This document shows positions 47,425-56,402 of a stretch of DNA of 64,000 bases, one piece after another. The first letter of the stretch is position 1. Every line of letters begins with the position of its first letter. The stretch lies in contig NZ_JAATIT010000003.1 of the NCBI RefSeq assembly GCF_011926545.1, forward strand, positions 496,001-560,000, read 5' to 3'. Both the position numbers and the translations under genes were made by a program. Origin of the DNA: Sphingopyxis italica. GTDB lineage: Bacteria > Pseudomonadota > Alphaproteobacteria > Sphingomonadales > Sphingomonadaceae. The notes beneath the pieces were generated by a model that was given only the letters and a program-made list of their open reading frames with translations, was not told the DNA's origin and ran no database searches.

Positions 47425-50400
47425 TCAGAATTTGACGCGCGCCCCGAACTGGAAGCGGCGATCGACGCGGCCCCAGTTCGCATCGCGATAGACGGGCTTC
47501 GCCCCCGGGGTCAGCGGCGTGTCGCCGAAGATCTGCTGCTGATAAACCGCCGTCGTGTTGAGCAGATTCTGACCCTCGACCGACAGCTCGAGCCACGGCG
47601 TCGGCGAGATGCGGAGCGACGCGTCGAGGAAGCCGACCGATTTCTGGAACACCGGCAGGCCGATGCAGCAGTCGAGGTTGTTGGTCAGGAAGCGCGAGCG
47701 CCAGTTGTAGGCGACGCGAAAGGCGACCGGTCCCTTTTCGTAGAGGCCGACAAGGTTGAAGGTGTGCTTCGAAATGCCCGCGAGACGGTGCGAGTCCATC
47801 ACCACGCCGCGGCCGCCCGACACGTCGAGCCCGGCGCCAAAGCCGCCGGTGCCGCCGCCGTCGAGTGCGCCCTGCGTCACCAGATTGGAATTGCTGATCC
47901 CGCTCTGCCGGACATGAGTGTAGTTCGCCTGCGCGCCGAGGCCGCTGAGCAGGCCGGGCAGGAAGTCGAAGAAGGTCTGGAAACCCGTTTCCAAGCCATA
48001 AAGCTCGCCGCCGTCCTTCACGTTGCGCGGTCCGCGCATCAGCACCGTCTGTTCGGACCCGTTGTTGGTGAAGAGACGTTCGAATTCGCCATAAGCGACG
48101 GTGTTGCGCAGCTTTTTATAGAAGATGTCGGCGTGGAAGGAGGTGCTGCCGGCATAATGTTCGAAGGTAAGGTCGAACTGGTCGGCGAGGATCGGTTTCA
48201 GCCCGGCAAAGCCCGACTCGGCGCGGAAGGTGAAATTATAGCCGGTGATGTTGCCCGCGCCGTCGCGGATGATGTTCGGGCTGTCGGCGGATCCATCGAA
48301 CGACGGCGTCTGGATCGCGACGAAATTCCGGAGCAGGCCGAAGTCGGGCCGCGCCATCGCCCGCGAATAGGCGAAGCGGATGAAATTATTGTCGTCGAGC
48401 CCCAAGCGAACGTTGAAGCTGGGCAGGACCGTCGTGTAATCGGCCTTCAGATTGTTCGGCACGGCCGCGCCATTGGCGAAGGCCTGAATCTCGGGCGTCA
48501 GGAAACAGGCCGGATTGACGACGTCGCCCGGCGGCAGCGGCGTCCCGCACGGCCGGTTGAGCACCGGCGTGAAGATCGAGGATTGCGGGAAGCCGACATT
48601 GCCGACGCTGTCGATGTCGGTGCGCACGACGCGCACGCCGATATTGCCGCGGACGTTCATCCCGCCGAGCATCGCATTGTCGCCGCCGAAGCCCAGCATC
48701 GCATAGGCCGCCTTGGTCTTTTCGGTGACCTCCATCACCTCCGACGGGGTGAAGCAGCCGACCGTCGCCTCGGTGCGGTCGCAGATCGGGGTCCAGCCGG
48801 GAAGGATTGGCGGATTGACGTTCGATCCGCGGAGGCCATCGACCAGCCGGTCGCGGTCGCGCAGCGCATCGCGGCTCAGATAGACGAGTTCGCCATTGTC
48901 GAAGACGCCCCCGTTATAAAAGCCGCCGCCGAGGCTGACCGGTTCGAACAGACCCTGGCCATATCCGTTGAAATCGGCGCGCGCGCCGCAGCCGGCGGGA
49001 TAGGGCGCGGCCGAGCTGTTATCGACGTTGAATCCCGGCCCGTTGCAGTTCCACGGCGCCGCGATCGGCGTCCAGTTGAAGGTCGAATAGCGGACATTCT
49101 GGTTGCGGTCGGTGTAGCGGACGCCGACCTTCAGCGAGTCGATCCAGTCATTGCCGTCGAAATCATATTCGGCGTCGGCCTTGAGCGCGAGTTCCTCGGC
49201 GTCATTGTCCTCGAGATGCGCCTGGATGAAAGGCATCCAGTAATTGTGCGGATTGGCGAGGCCGCCGTCGGCATAGTTGATGTTGGTTCCGGGCAGCAGC
49301 TTAATGTTCGGTGTGCCGTCCTTGTTGACGCTATATTCGTAATCGGCGGCCGACGCGGTCGCGACGAGGATGTCGTCGTTCGTCGTCCTGGCCTTGATCC
49401 ATTGCGCATCGAAGTTGAGCTTGAACCGGTCGGTCACGTCCCACTGGAGGTTAGCCGACAGATCGCGCGTGCTTTCGCGATGGTCGAAATTGCGCGCCTC
49501 ATTCTCGAAATAAAGGCCGTTGCGATCGGGAACGGCGCAGGTCGAGCCGGGGCCGCAATAATTGACGAACGGCAGCCCGGGCACCGCCGAGCCGGTGTCG
49601 ATCATCTCGGCCGCGCTGCCGAAGCTGCCGCGCCAGCTGCCATAGCCCTGACTGAGCGTCGCGGAGCGCAGCATGCCGTCGGGGCCGAAGGTGAAGCCCG
49701 CATTGCCGGTCGGGGTGCGGAGGATCGACGATCCGACGGGATTGAACGCCGGGGTGCCGTAATAGGTGCCCTCGAGCTTCGCGTGCGAAACATTTTCGAG
49801 CCACGCATTGTCGTATGACGACTTGATGAACTGCACCGTCGCGCGGACATCGCCCGTCGGGCTTTCATATTGTCCCGCGAGCGCGATCCCCTCGCGCGTG
49901 CGGTCGTAATCGACCTGCGAATAGCGGATGCCGTCGGGAAGATAGGCCCAGCCCGTCCCGCCGAACGGGTTGGCGGTACAGGCGACGCTGCCGTCGGGAT
50001 TGACGATCCCGTTGCCTTCGGCATCGACCGCGCCCGCCGAGCAATAGGTGCGGATCTTGTCCATGATCACGCTTTCGGTGCGCGTGACGAGGTGGCTGCG
50101 CGCATAGTCGGCCATCAGGCCGAAGCGGCCGATGTCGGTGTCGAAGGTCTTGCTGACCAGCACCGAAAATTCGCCGTTCCACTTGTCCGAGCGGTCGCCA
50201 TAGGTCGCCTTGGCGTTCGCGGCGACGACCAGCCCCTTCTCGTCGAGCGGCAGGCGCGTGCGCAGGTCGACGGTGCCGGCGATCCCGCCTTCGATCATGT
50301 CGGCGGTCTGGTTCTTATAGGCATCGACGCGCGACATCAGCTCGGGCGAGATGTCGTTGAAGTTGAGCCCGCGATAGCTGTCGGCCGAAAAGCTGTCGCG

Positions 50401-50802
50401 GCCGTTGATCTCGGTCCGCACAAACGTCAGCCCGCGGATCAGCACCCCGGCGGGCTCGCCCGAAGGGTGGGTGCTGTCGTCGGTCGACTGCAGCCGCGAA
50501 ACGGTGATGCCGGGAACGCGCTGAAGCGCGCTGGCGACCGAATTGTCCGGAAAGGCCCCGATGTCGGTCGCGGTGATCGAATCGACGACGGTCAGCGCAT
50601 CGCGCTTGCGGTCCTGCGCGTCCTGCAGCGCCGCGCGCACGCCGACGACGACGATCTCGTCGCTCGCCGCCGCACTGTCTTCGGCGGGCGGCGCATCCTG
50701 CGCCAGCGCCGGCGACGCCATCAACAGGCCGGCGGTCACTACCGGCAGCGAAGCGCCCAACAGCATACGCCCGCGACATTTTACGAATCCCTTGAGCCTC
50801 AT
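47425..50802 (-). CDS. TonB-dependent receptor (carbohydrate type)
   Basis: A 1125-residue outer-membrane receptor: signal peptide (LLGASLPVVTAGLLMASPALAQ), TonB box DEIVVVG, plug domain (ALTVVDSITATDIGAFPDNSVASALQRVPGITVSR), 22-strand barrel, and terminal phenylalanine (RFQFGARVKF). The size and context (GH97, halogenase, MFS, LacI) indicate uptake of oligosaccharides, probably maltodextrin-like. GGGAAGGGGAGAG precedes the ATG at 50802. First gene of a five-gene operon running to 41252. Confidence 0.95.
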   Translation of the reverse strand: MRLKGFVKCRGRMLLGASLPVVTAGLLMASPALAQDAPPAEDSAAASDEIVVVGVRAALQDAQDRKRDALTVVDSITATDIGAFPDNSVASALQRVPGITVSRLQSTDDSTHPSGEPAGVLIRGLTFVRTEINGRDSFSADSYRGLNFNDISPELMSRVDAYKNQTADMIEGGIAGTVDLRTRLPLDEKGLVVAANAKATYGDRSDKWNGEFSVLVSKTFDTDIGRFGLMADYARSHLVTRTESVIMDKIRTYCSAGAVDAEGNGIVNPDGSVACTANPFGGTGWAYLPDGIRYSQVDYDRTREGIALAGQYESPTGDVRATVQFIKSSYDNAWLENVSHAKLEGTYYGTPAFNPVGSSILRTPTGNAGFTFGPDGMLRSATLSQGYGSWRGSFGSAAEMIDTGSAVPGLPFVNYCGPGSTCAVPDRNGLYFENEARNFDHRESTRDLSANLQWDVTDRFKLNFDAQWIKARTTNDDILVATASAADYEYSVNKDGTPNIKLLPGTNINYADGGLANPHNYWMPFIQAHLEDNDAEELALKADAEYDFDGNDWIDSLKVGVRYTDRNQNVRYSTFNWTPIAAPWNCNGPGFNVDNSSAAPYPAGCGARADFNGYGQGLFEPVSLGGGFYNGGVFDNGELVYLSRDALRDRDRLVDGLRGSNVNPPILPGWTPICDRTEATVGCFTPSEVMEVTEKTKAAYAMLGFGGDNAMLGGMNVRGNIGVRVVRTDIDSVGNVGFPQSSIFTPVLNRPCGTPLPPGDVVNPACFLTPEIQAFANGAAVPNNLKADYTTVLPSFNVRLGLDDNNFIRFAYSRAMARPDFGLLRNFVAIQTPSFDGSADSPNIIRDGAGNITGYNFTFRAESGFAGLKPILADQFDLTFEHYAGSTSFHADIFYKKLRNTVAYGEFERLFTNNGSEQTVLMRGPRNVKDGGELYGLETGFQTFFDFLPGLLSGLGAQANYTHVRQSGISNSNLVTQGALDGGGTGGFGAGLDVSGGRGVVMDSHRLAGISKHTFNLVGLYEKGPVAFRVAYNWRSRFLTNNLDCCIGLPVFQKSVGFLDASLRISPTPWLELSVEGQNLLNTTAVYQQQIFGDTPLTPGAKPVYRDANWGRVDRRFQFGARVKF

Positions 50803-51036
50803 CGCTCTCCCCTTCCCATGGCGCCCCCTTTTGCGGAGGCTTCCCTTAGCCGACGGCGAGAAAGCTCCCCGCTCATCATTTGCATGATTTTGCGCATTGT
50901 TGCACAAATGGCAAGCGTCTTTTGCGAGAGGCGGATATCGAGATTATACGACCTTAAATCATAGGATTACTTGGGATTTTGGCTCTCAATAGGCGCATCG
51001 GAAGAAAGCACCGCATACGTTTGCGCTCGATTTGCT

Positions 51037-51056
51037 TTATGCAAATTATTGCATAA
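51037..51056. promoter_or_regulatory. Perfect palindrome TTATGCAA-ATTA-TTGCATAA (putative LacI-family operator)
   Basis: A 20-bp perfect inverted repeat in the 279-bp region upstream of the TonB-receptor gene and just after the MFS stop. Its ATGCAA/TTGCAT arms recur at 52588-52602 over the MFS start. The LacI regulator at 52628 is the likely binder (inference). A looser TTGCGCA...TGCACAA pair lies at 50890-50907, nearer the receptor start. Confidence 0.7.
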
Positions 51057-51081
51057 GGCGGCGAAGCGAACGGATCGGATG

Positions 51082-52602
51082 TCAGGATCGCGAGGCGGGA
51101 ATCGCCAGGGCGGCAAGCGCGGCGGCGCCGAGGAAAAGCGCGGCCAGCGCCAGCGCCGGCGCGGGCTGGCCGCCGAACAGATGCTGCACGGCGCCGCCGA
51201 GGCAGATCGCGGCGACGAGCTGGGGCACGACAAGGAAGATATTGTGGATGCCGAGATAGACGCCGACTTTTCCGGGCGGCACGCTATTGACGATGATCGC
51301 ATAGGGCAGCGACAAGATAGCGGCCCAGGCGACGCCGATGCCAGCCGCCGCGATCCACAGCCACTCCGGGCCGGGCGCGAGCACGAAGCCCGCCATCCCC
51401 GCCGCGCCGCATAGCAGACAGAGAGCATAGGTGGCGCGCTCGCCGATCCGCGCCGCCAGCGCCGGCAGCGCGAGCGCGCCGATCGCCGCGACCCCATTAT
51501 AGGTCGCGAACAGGATGCCGACCCAGTCGGCCGCCGCGGAATAGGCGGCGGATGCCGGGTCGCTGCTCCCATAATAGCGGCTCGCGACGGTTGGCGCCGC
51601 GTAGATCCACAGCGTGAAGAGCGCGAACCAGGTGAAGAATTGCACCAGCGCGAGGCGTTTCAACGCCAGAGGCATGCGCGCATAATCCTCGCCGATCTGG
51701 AGGAGGCCCAGCGCGTCGGCGCCGCGCGCCCGGCGCCATGTCGCCGCGAGTTGTCCGACCCCGATCATCAGCGCCGAGCCCCCGAGAACGAACACTTCCC
51801 AGCGCCAGCGAAGCAGGATGGCGACCAGTAGCAAGCCCGCGCCGGCGAGCGCGAGCAGGCGTCCGCTCGCCCGGTCCACCGGAGCATCGACCGGCCTATC
51901 GGGCTCATCCTCCGTTGCTGGAGCGACGACCGCCGGCCGTTCGTGGGTCGAAGCCGCGGTCCAGAAGACCGAAAGCAGCAGGCAGGCACTGCCGATGTAA
52001 AAGGCGTAGCGCACCGCGGGGGGCAAGACGCCCGGCTCCGCCGCGCCCGATACGCCGAACCAGTTGACGAGCATCCATGGCAGCGACGAGGCGAAGACCG
52101 CGCCCGCGCCGATGAAGAAGACCTGGATCGCATAGCCCCTCGCGCGCTGCGCCTCGGGCAGATTGTCCGCGACGAGCGCGCGCGCCGGATCCATGCTGAT
52201 ATTGTTCGACGCGGTGAGCAGCCAGAGCGCGGCGACCGACGCCCACAGCGTCGCCGCATTGGGCATGATCAGCAGCGCCAGCGCCGTCAGCAGCCCGCCG
52301 GCGATCAGGAAGGGCCGCCGCCGGCCGAAGCGCGATCGCGAGCCGTCGCTGAGGTGGCCGACGATGGGCTGGACGATCAACCCGGTGATCGGCCCCGCGA
52401 TCCACAGCGCGGGCAGCGCGGCAACGTCGGCGCCGAGCGTCTGGAATATCCGCGTCGTGTTCGCATTCTGGAGCGCCCAGACGATCTGGATGCCGAACAA
52501 TGCAAAGCACATGTTCCAGATATGCAAATTCGCCCGGTCGAAACGCCGCGAATCATTATTCCCGCCACAGTTACGCGGGTCATCGACATGCAAATCTTGC
52601 AT
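51082..52602 (-). CDS. MFS transporter, sugar (GPH/SUC-like) type
   Basis: A 506-residue permease with 12 predicted transmembrane segments. The family-typical N-terminus is RANLHIWNMCFALFGIQIVWALQNANTTRIFQTLGA, and GHLSDGSRSRFGRRRPFLIAGG is the loop 2-3 motif. A central hydrophilic loop (about 215-240) is Pro/Glu-rich. It resembles sucrose/maltose proton symporters found with GH97 and TonB-receptor genes. The only upstream start that retains the N-terminal signature is ATG 52602, with GGGGAGGG 2 nt away. A palindrome overlaps this start codon. Divergent from the LacI gene. Confidence 0.92.
   Translation of the reverse strand: MQDLHVDDPRNCGGNNDSRRFDRANLHIWNMCFALFGIQIVWALQNANTTRIFQTLGADVAALPALWIAGPITGLIVQPIVGHLSDGSRSRFGRRRPFLIAGGLLTALALLIMPNAATLWASVAALWLLTASNNISMDPARALVADNLPEAQRARGYAIQVFFIGAGAVFASSLPWMLVNWFGVSGAAEPGVLPPAVRYAFYIGSACLLLSVFWTAASTHERPAVVAPATEDEPDRPVDAPVDRASGRLLALAGAGLLLVAILLRWRWEVFVLGGSALMIGVGQLAATWRRARGADALGLLQIGEDYARMPLALKRLALVQFFTWFALFTLWIYAAPTVASRYYGSSDPASAAYSAAADWVGILFATYNGVAAIGALALPALAARIGERATYALCLLCGAAGMAGFVLAPGPEWLWIAAAGIGVAWAAILSLPYAIIVNSVPPGKVGVYLGIHNIFLVVPQLVAAICLGGAVQHLFGGQPAPALALAALFLGAAALAALAIPASRS
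52588..52602. promoter_or_regulatory. Palindrome ATGCAA-ATC-TTGCAT over the MFS start codon
   Basis: A perfect 15-bp inverted repeat whose last three bases are the complement of the MFS start codon. Same arms as the operator at 51037-51056 but a 3-nt spacer. It lies between the divergent MFS and LacI genes, 26 bp from the LacI start, so it could serve both. Confidence 0.6.
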
Positions 52603-52627
52603 TCCCTCCCCCCAATCGTGCTAACGC

Positions 52628-53662
52628 ATGTCGGCGTCGAACATGAATGGCAAGCTTATGGGCACCAACAATACGAGATTGGAAGATTTGGCAAGGATGG
52701 CCGGCGTGTCGATCTCGACGGTGTCGCGCGCGCTCAACGACCATCCGCTGATCAGCCTGAATACCAAGAAGAAGGTCTGGGCGCTCGCACGCGAGCATAA
52801 TTATCCGTTTCGCAGCCATATGGCCGCCGCGCCGGTCGGCGCCGAAGGCTCGATCGTCGTCGTCACCCCGCATATGCAGGGCCGCCCGCTGCCGCTGTCG
52901 CATCCCTTCTTCCTCGAACTGCTCGCGAGCATCGGCGAAGCGGCGCGCGCGCGCGATTGCGACTTCACCGTCAGCCACACCGCGCCGCGCGACATCGACG
53001 ATTTGCTGACCGTGATGAACAGCAGCCGCGCCAACGGCGTCATCTTCCTCGGCCAGTCGATGCTCCACGACGGGTTCAACCAGCTTGCCGACGCGAACAG
53101 CAATTTCGTCGTCTGGGGTGCGCACCTGCCGGGGCAGAAATATCGTTCGGTCGGGTCGGACAATGTGCTCGGCGGGCGCCGCGCGACGCTGCATCTGGCG
53201 CGGCTGGGGCGCAAGGCGATCGCCTTCGTCGGATCGAGCGACCCCGAAGCGATGCAGCGGCGGCAGGGCTATGTCGAGGCGCTCGAGGCCAATGGGCTGG
53301 ATGCCGACCCCGCGCTCGACGTGCGCGTCGATTTCGGTTTCGAATCGGCCGAGCGCGCGCTCGGCCAGCTTCTCGCGCGCGGGCGCTGCCCCGACGCCAT
53401 CTTCGCGTCGAGCGACCTGATCGCGCTCGGCGCGATCCGCGCGCTGCGCAAGGCCAATCTGTCGGTGCCCAGGGACGTGTCGGTCGTCGGCTATGACGAC
53501 ATGCTGCTCGCGCGGCTCAGCACTCCCGCGCTGACGACGATCCAGCAGGACACGCTGGAGGCGGGCCGCCGGCTGGTGTCGCAGGTCATGGACCCGCAGG
53601 CCGAACAATATCTTGATTATTTGCCGACGCACCTGATTGTGCGCGAATCCTGCGGCGCCTGA
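52628..53662 (+). CDS. LacI family transcriptional regulator
   Basis: A 344-residue regulator: HTH TRLEDLARMAGVSISTVSRALNDHPLIS (residues about 16-43) with the hinge WALAREHNYPF, and a periplasmic-binding-type sensor domain (SIVVVTPH...VSVVGYDDMLLARLSTPALTTIQQ). It probably senses a sugar and controls the adjacent MFS and the TonB-receptor operon through ATGCAA/TTGCAT palindromes. The start is uncertain: ATGs at 52628, 52643 and 52658 all precede the HTH and none has a clear ribosome binding site. Confidence 0.92.
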   Translation: MSASNMNGKLMGTNNTRLEDLARMAGVSISTVSRALNDHPLISLNTKKKVWALAREHNYPFRSHMAAAPVGAEGSIVVVTPHMQGRPLPLSHPFFLELLASIGEAARARDCDFTVSHTAPRDIDDLLTVMNSSRANGVIFLGQSMLHDGFNQLADANSNFVVWGAHLPGQKYRSVGSDNVLGGRRATLHLARLGRKAIAFVGSSDPEAMQRRQGYVEALEANGLDADPALDVRVDFGFESAERALGQLLARGRCPDAIFASSDLIALGAIRALRKANLSVPRDVSVVGYDDMLLARLSTPALTTIQQDTLEAGRRLVSQVMDPQAEQYLDYLPTHLIVRESCGA

Positions 53663-53695
53663 CGCGCGCCGTCAGATCGCCAAGGAGATGGTCCT

Positions 53696-54862
53696 TTGAG
53701 TGTCGCCAGCATCGCCCTGCCCCGCATCTTTCGCATCGGGGGCGGCGCGTCGAAACAGCTGCCCGAAGTGCTCGCAAGTCTCGGCCTGTCACGGCCGCTG
53801 ATCGTGACCGACGCCTATCTCGTCAGCAGCGGGCGCGTCGATGAGCTGGAAAGCGGGCTGGCGGCGGCGGGGATCGCCGCGCGGGTGTTCGCCGATACCG
53901 TGCCCGACCCGACGGTGGCGTCGATCGATGCCGGCGTGGCGTTCTTGCACGAGGGCGAGCATGACTGCGTCGTCGGCTTCGGCGGCGGCAGCCCGCTCGA
54001 CAGCGCCAAGGCGATCGCGCTGCTCGGCCGGCACGGCGGGGCGATGGCCGATTACAAGGCGCCGCATGTGCAGGACGCGCCGGGGCTGCCGGTGATCGCG
54101 ATCCCGACGACCGCGGGCACGGGGTCGGAAGCGACGCGCTTCACGATCATCACCGACGAGGCGACCGACGAAAAGATGCTGTGCCCGGGGCTCGCCTATC
54201 TTCCGGTCGCGGCACTGGTCGATTACGAGCTGACCTTTACCAAGCCGGTGCGGCTCACCGCCGATACCGGGATCGATTCGCTGACGCACGCGATCGAGGC
54301 CTATGTGTCAAAGCGCGCGAACCCGTTCAGCGACGGCATGGCGCTGCTCGCGATGCGCGCGATCGCGCCCCATCTGCGGCGGGTGTGCGCCGACCCGATG
54401 GACGCGGCGGCGCGCGAGGCGATGATGCTCGGCGCGACGCAGGCGGGAATCGCTTTTTCGAACAGCTCGGTCGCGCTGGTCCACGGGATGAGCCGGCCGA
54501 TCGGTGCGCATTTCCATGTGCCGCACGGGCTGTCGAACGCGATGCTGCTGCCCGCGGTGACGGCGTGGTCGGCGCCCGCGGCGCTCAACCGCTATGCCGA
54601 CTGCGCGCGGGCGATGGAGGTCGCCGACGAGGCCGAGGGCGACCAGTCGGCGGTGGCGCGGCTGCTCGATGAGCTCGCGGCGCTGAACCGCGAACTCGAG
54701 GTGCCGGGGCCGGCGGCGTGGGGGATCGACGCGGCGCGCTGGGACGCGCTGGTCCCGACGATGTGCGCGCAGGCGGCGGCGTCGGGATCGCCCGCGAATA
54801 ATCCGCGCGTGCCCGATGCCGAGGAGATGGCGGCGCTCTATGCGCAGGTCTGGGCGGGTTAG
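53696..54862 (+). CDS. Iron-containing alcohol dehydrogenase
   Basis: A 388-residue group III alcohol dehydrogenase: NAD-binding GFGGGSPLDSAKAIAL, TTAGTGSEATRF, and metal ligands in DSLTHAIEAYVS, HGMSRPIGAHFHVPHGL. It resembles maleylacetate reductase or 1,3-propanediol/4-hydroxybutyrate dehydrogenases; the substrate is not clear. The start is TTG at 53696, 8 nt after AAGGAG; the nearer ATG (53688) is followed by a stop after two codons. It follows the LacI gene by 33 bp and overlaps the GFA gene tail-to-tail by 4 bp. Confidence 0.92.
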   Translation: MSVASIALPRIFRIGGGASKQLPEVLASLGLSRPLIVTDAYLVSSGRVDELESGLAAAGIAARVFADTVPDPTVASIDAGVAFLHEGEHDCVVGFGGGSPLDSAKAIALLGRHGGAMADYKAPHVQDAPGLPVIAIPTTAGTGSEATRFTIITDEATDEKMLCPGLAYLPVAALVDYELTFTKPVRLTADTGIDSLTHAIEAYVSKRANPFSDGMALLAMRAIAPHLRRVCADPMDAAAREAMMLGATQAGIAFSNSSVALVHGMSRPIGAHFHVPHGLSNAMLLPAVTAWSAPAALNRYADCARAMEVADEAEGDQSAVARLLDELAALNRELEVPGPAAWGIDAARWDALVPTMCAQAAASGSPANNPRVPDAEEMAALYAQVWAG

Positions 54863-55290
54863 GTAGGGCGATCAGTCGCCGGGGCTGTCTTTACCGGATT
54901 GCGCAGATGCTCGGGCAGCGGCAGATCGAGCCACGCGTGGCGCTGCTCGGCCCAGACCGCCTGTTCGGGCATCGGAAAGTCGCGATCGGCAAACGCCCCC
55001 GCCGCGACGCCGATCAGGTGCGGGAGACGTTCGGGTTCCCACCACAGCGACGAGCCGCAATCGGGGCAGAAATGGAAGGATACGTCGCGCCCGCTGGCCG
55101 ACGGACGCTTGAACGCCATGGCGCCCGCGACGGGCAATGCCACGCGCTCGCGGGGAAAAAAGGCGGCAACGCTGAAGAGCGATCCGGTTCGCCTTTGACA
55201 ATCGAAGCAATGGCAGAGCGACACCTTCGCGGGATCGCCCGTGCAGGTGAGGACGAGCTTGCCGCAGTGACAGGAGGCGGTGCGTTCCAT
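54859..55290 (-). CDS. GFA-family zinc protein (CENP-V/GFA)
   Basis: A 143-residue protein with zinc-binding CHCG near residue 8, CHCFDCQRRTGS in the middle and CPDCGSSLWW later, the full GFA signature. Family members include a glutathione-dependent formaldehyde-activating enzyme, but most have unknown substrates. The ATG at 55290 begins MERTASCHCG, the standard N-terminus. Confidence 0.92.
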   Translation of the reverse strand: MERTASCHCGKLVLTCTGDPAKVSLCHCFDCQRRTGSLFSVAAFFPRERVALPVAGAMAFKRPSASGRDVSFHFCPDCGSSLWWEPERLPHLIGVAAGAFADRDFPMPEQAVWAEQRHAWLDLPLPEHLRNPVKTAPATDRPT

Positions 55291-55496
55291 GGCGCGAAGG
55301 CATATCACCGCGCGCTGGGCAAACAAGTCTTGCCCGATCACCCGCAATTCGCACTTCGTTCATTGACCGGAAAGCCGCGCCCTGCTTAAGCGCGCTCGCC
55401 TCGCCTCCCGCTCTCCTACGTCTCGATGTGGAGGCGGGGCATCTCTTTCAAAAATCTTGTTATTGCGGGTCTGGGGCGAAGCATCGGGCGTAACCT

Positions 55497-56399
55497 TTAT
55501 GGCAGTCGCTCTCCCATCGCGATTTGCAGCACCGCATACCATTCGGCGCGCGTCCAGCGCGGGATGAACGCCTGCGGGATTTCCCCGATCCGTTCGACCT
55601 TTTGCGTGCCGACGATCGGGATCGGACGCGCGGGATGCGCCATGACCCAGCTATAGGTCGCCGCGGCGCGCGAGACGCCATATTCGGCGGCCTTGGCGTC
55701 GAGCAGCGCGGCGATCGCGCGGCCGCGCTCATCCGCCGGATCGCCGAGCCGACCGCCGCCGAGCGGCGACCAGGCGAGAAAGGCCATGCCCTGTTCCATC
55801 GACTGATCGAAGAGGCCGTCGAAGAGCGGGGCGAGGTGGAGCGGGGAAAATTCGCTTTGATGGCTGACCAGCGGAACGGGAAGGAAGCGGGCCAGCGCCG
55901 ACGTCTGAGCCGGCGTGAAGTTGGAGACGCCGATCGCTCCGACCTTGCCCGCGGCGTGCGCGTCTTCGAGTGTGCGCGCGATTTCTTGCGGGTGCGCGAG
56001 CAGGTCGGGACGGTGGATCTGCCACAGCTCGACCCGATCGGTGCGCAGGCGGCGAAGCGAGGCATCGATCGCCGACGCCAAATAGGGCGCGCTGCTGTCA
56101 TAGGGCACGCCCGGGATGATCCCGCCCTTGGTCGCGAGGACCATCGCCTCGCGACGCCCGGGGGCTTCGGCGAAGACGTCACCGAGCAGGGTTTCGGCCG
56201 ATCCGAAGCCGCCGGGCGTGTCGAAGCCATAGATGTCGGCGGTGTCGAACAGCGTCACCCCCGCCTCGAACGCCGCGTCGATACGCGCGCGGGCGGTGGC
56301 AAGATCGACGCCGGCAAAGCGCCACATGCCCCACGCGATAGGCGCGACGGCGTGCCCGGCGATGTCCACAGAAGCGGGAGCGGGAAGATGAGTCGGCAT
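55497..56399 (-). CDS. Aldo/keto reductase
   Basis: A 300-residue TIM-barrel reductase: DTADIYGF (Asp and Tyr of the tetrad), VLATKGGI (Lys), WQIHRPD (His), and the C-terminal NADPH-binding IPIVGTQKVERIGE. It reduces aldehydes or ketones with NADPH; the substrate is unknown. Its start lies 3 bp after the amidohydrolase stop, so the two are one transcript. Confidence 0.92.
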   Translation of the reverse strand: MPTHLPAPASVDIAGHAVAPIAWGMWRFAGVDLATARARIDAAFEAGVTLFDTADIYGFDTPGGFGSAETLLGDVFAEAPGRREAMVLATKGGIIPGVPYDSSAPYLASAIDASLRRLRTDRVELWQIHRPDLLAHPQEIARTLEDAHAAGKVGAIGVSNFTPAQTSALARFLPVPLVSHQSEFSPLHLAPLFDGLFDQSMEQGMAFLAWSPLGGGRLGDPADERGRAIAALLDAKAAEYGVSRAAATYSWVMAHPARPIPIVGTQKVERIGEIPQAFIPRWTRAEWYAVLQIAMGERLP

Positions 56400-56402
56400 C
56401 GC

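Noticed and set aside
47353-49818. A long plus-strand frame opposite the TonB receptor
   Set aside because: Composition is dominated by Arg/Ala/Val/Asp typical of antisense shadows in GC-rich genes; no motif or ribosome binding site.
50871-50910. A second strong operator nearer the receptor start
   Set aside because: TTGCGCA...TGCACAA is imperfect and lacks the ATGCAA/TTGCAT pairing of the two clear sites.
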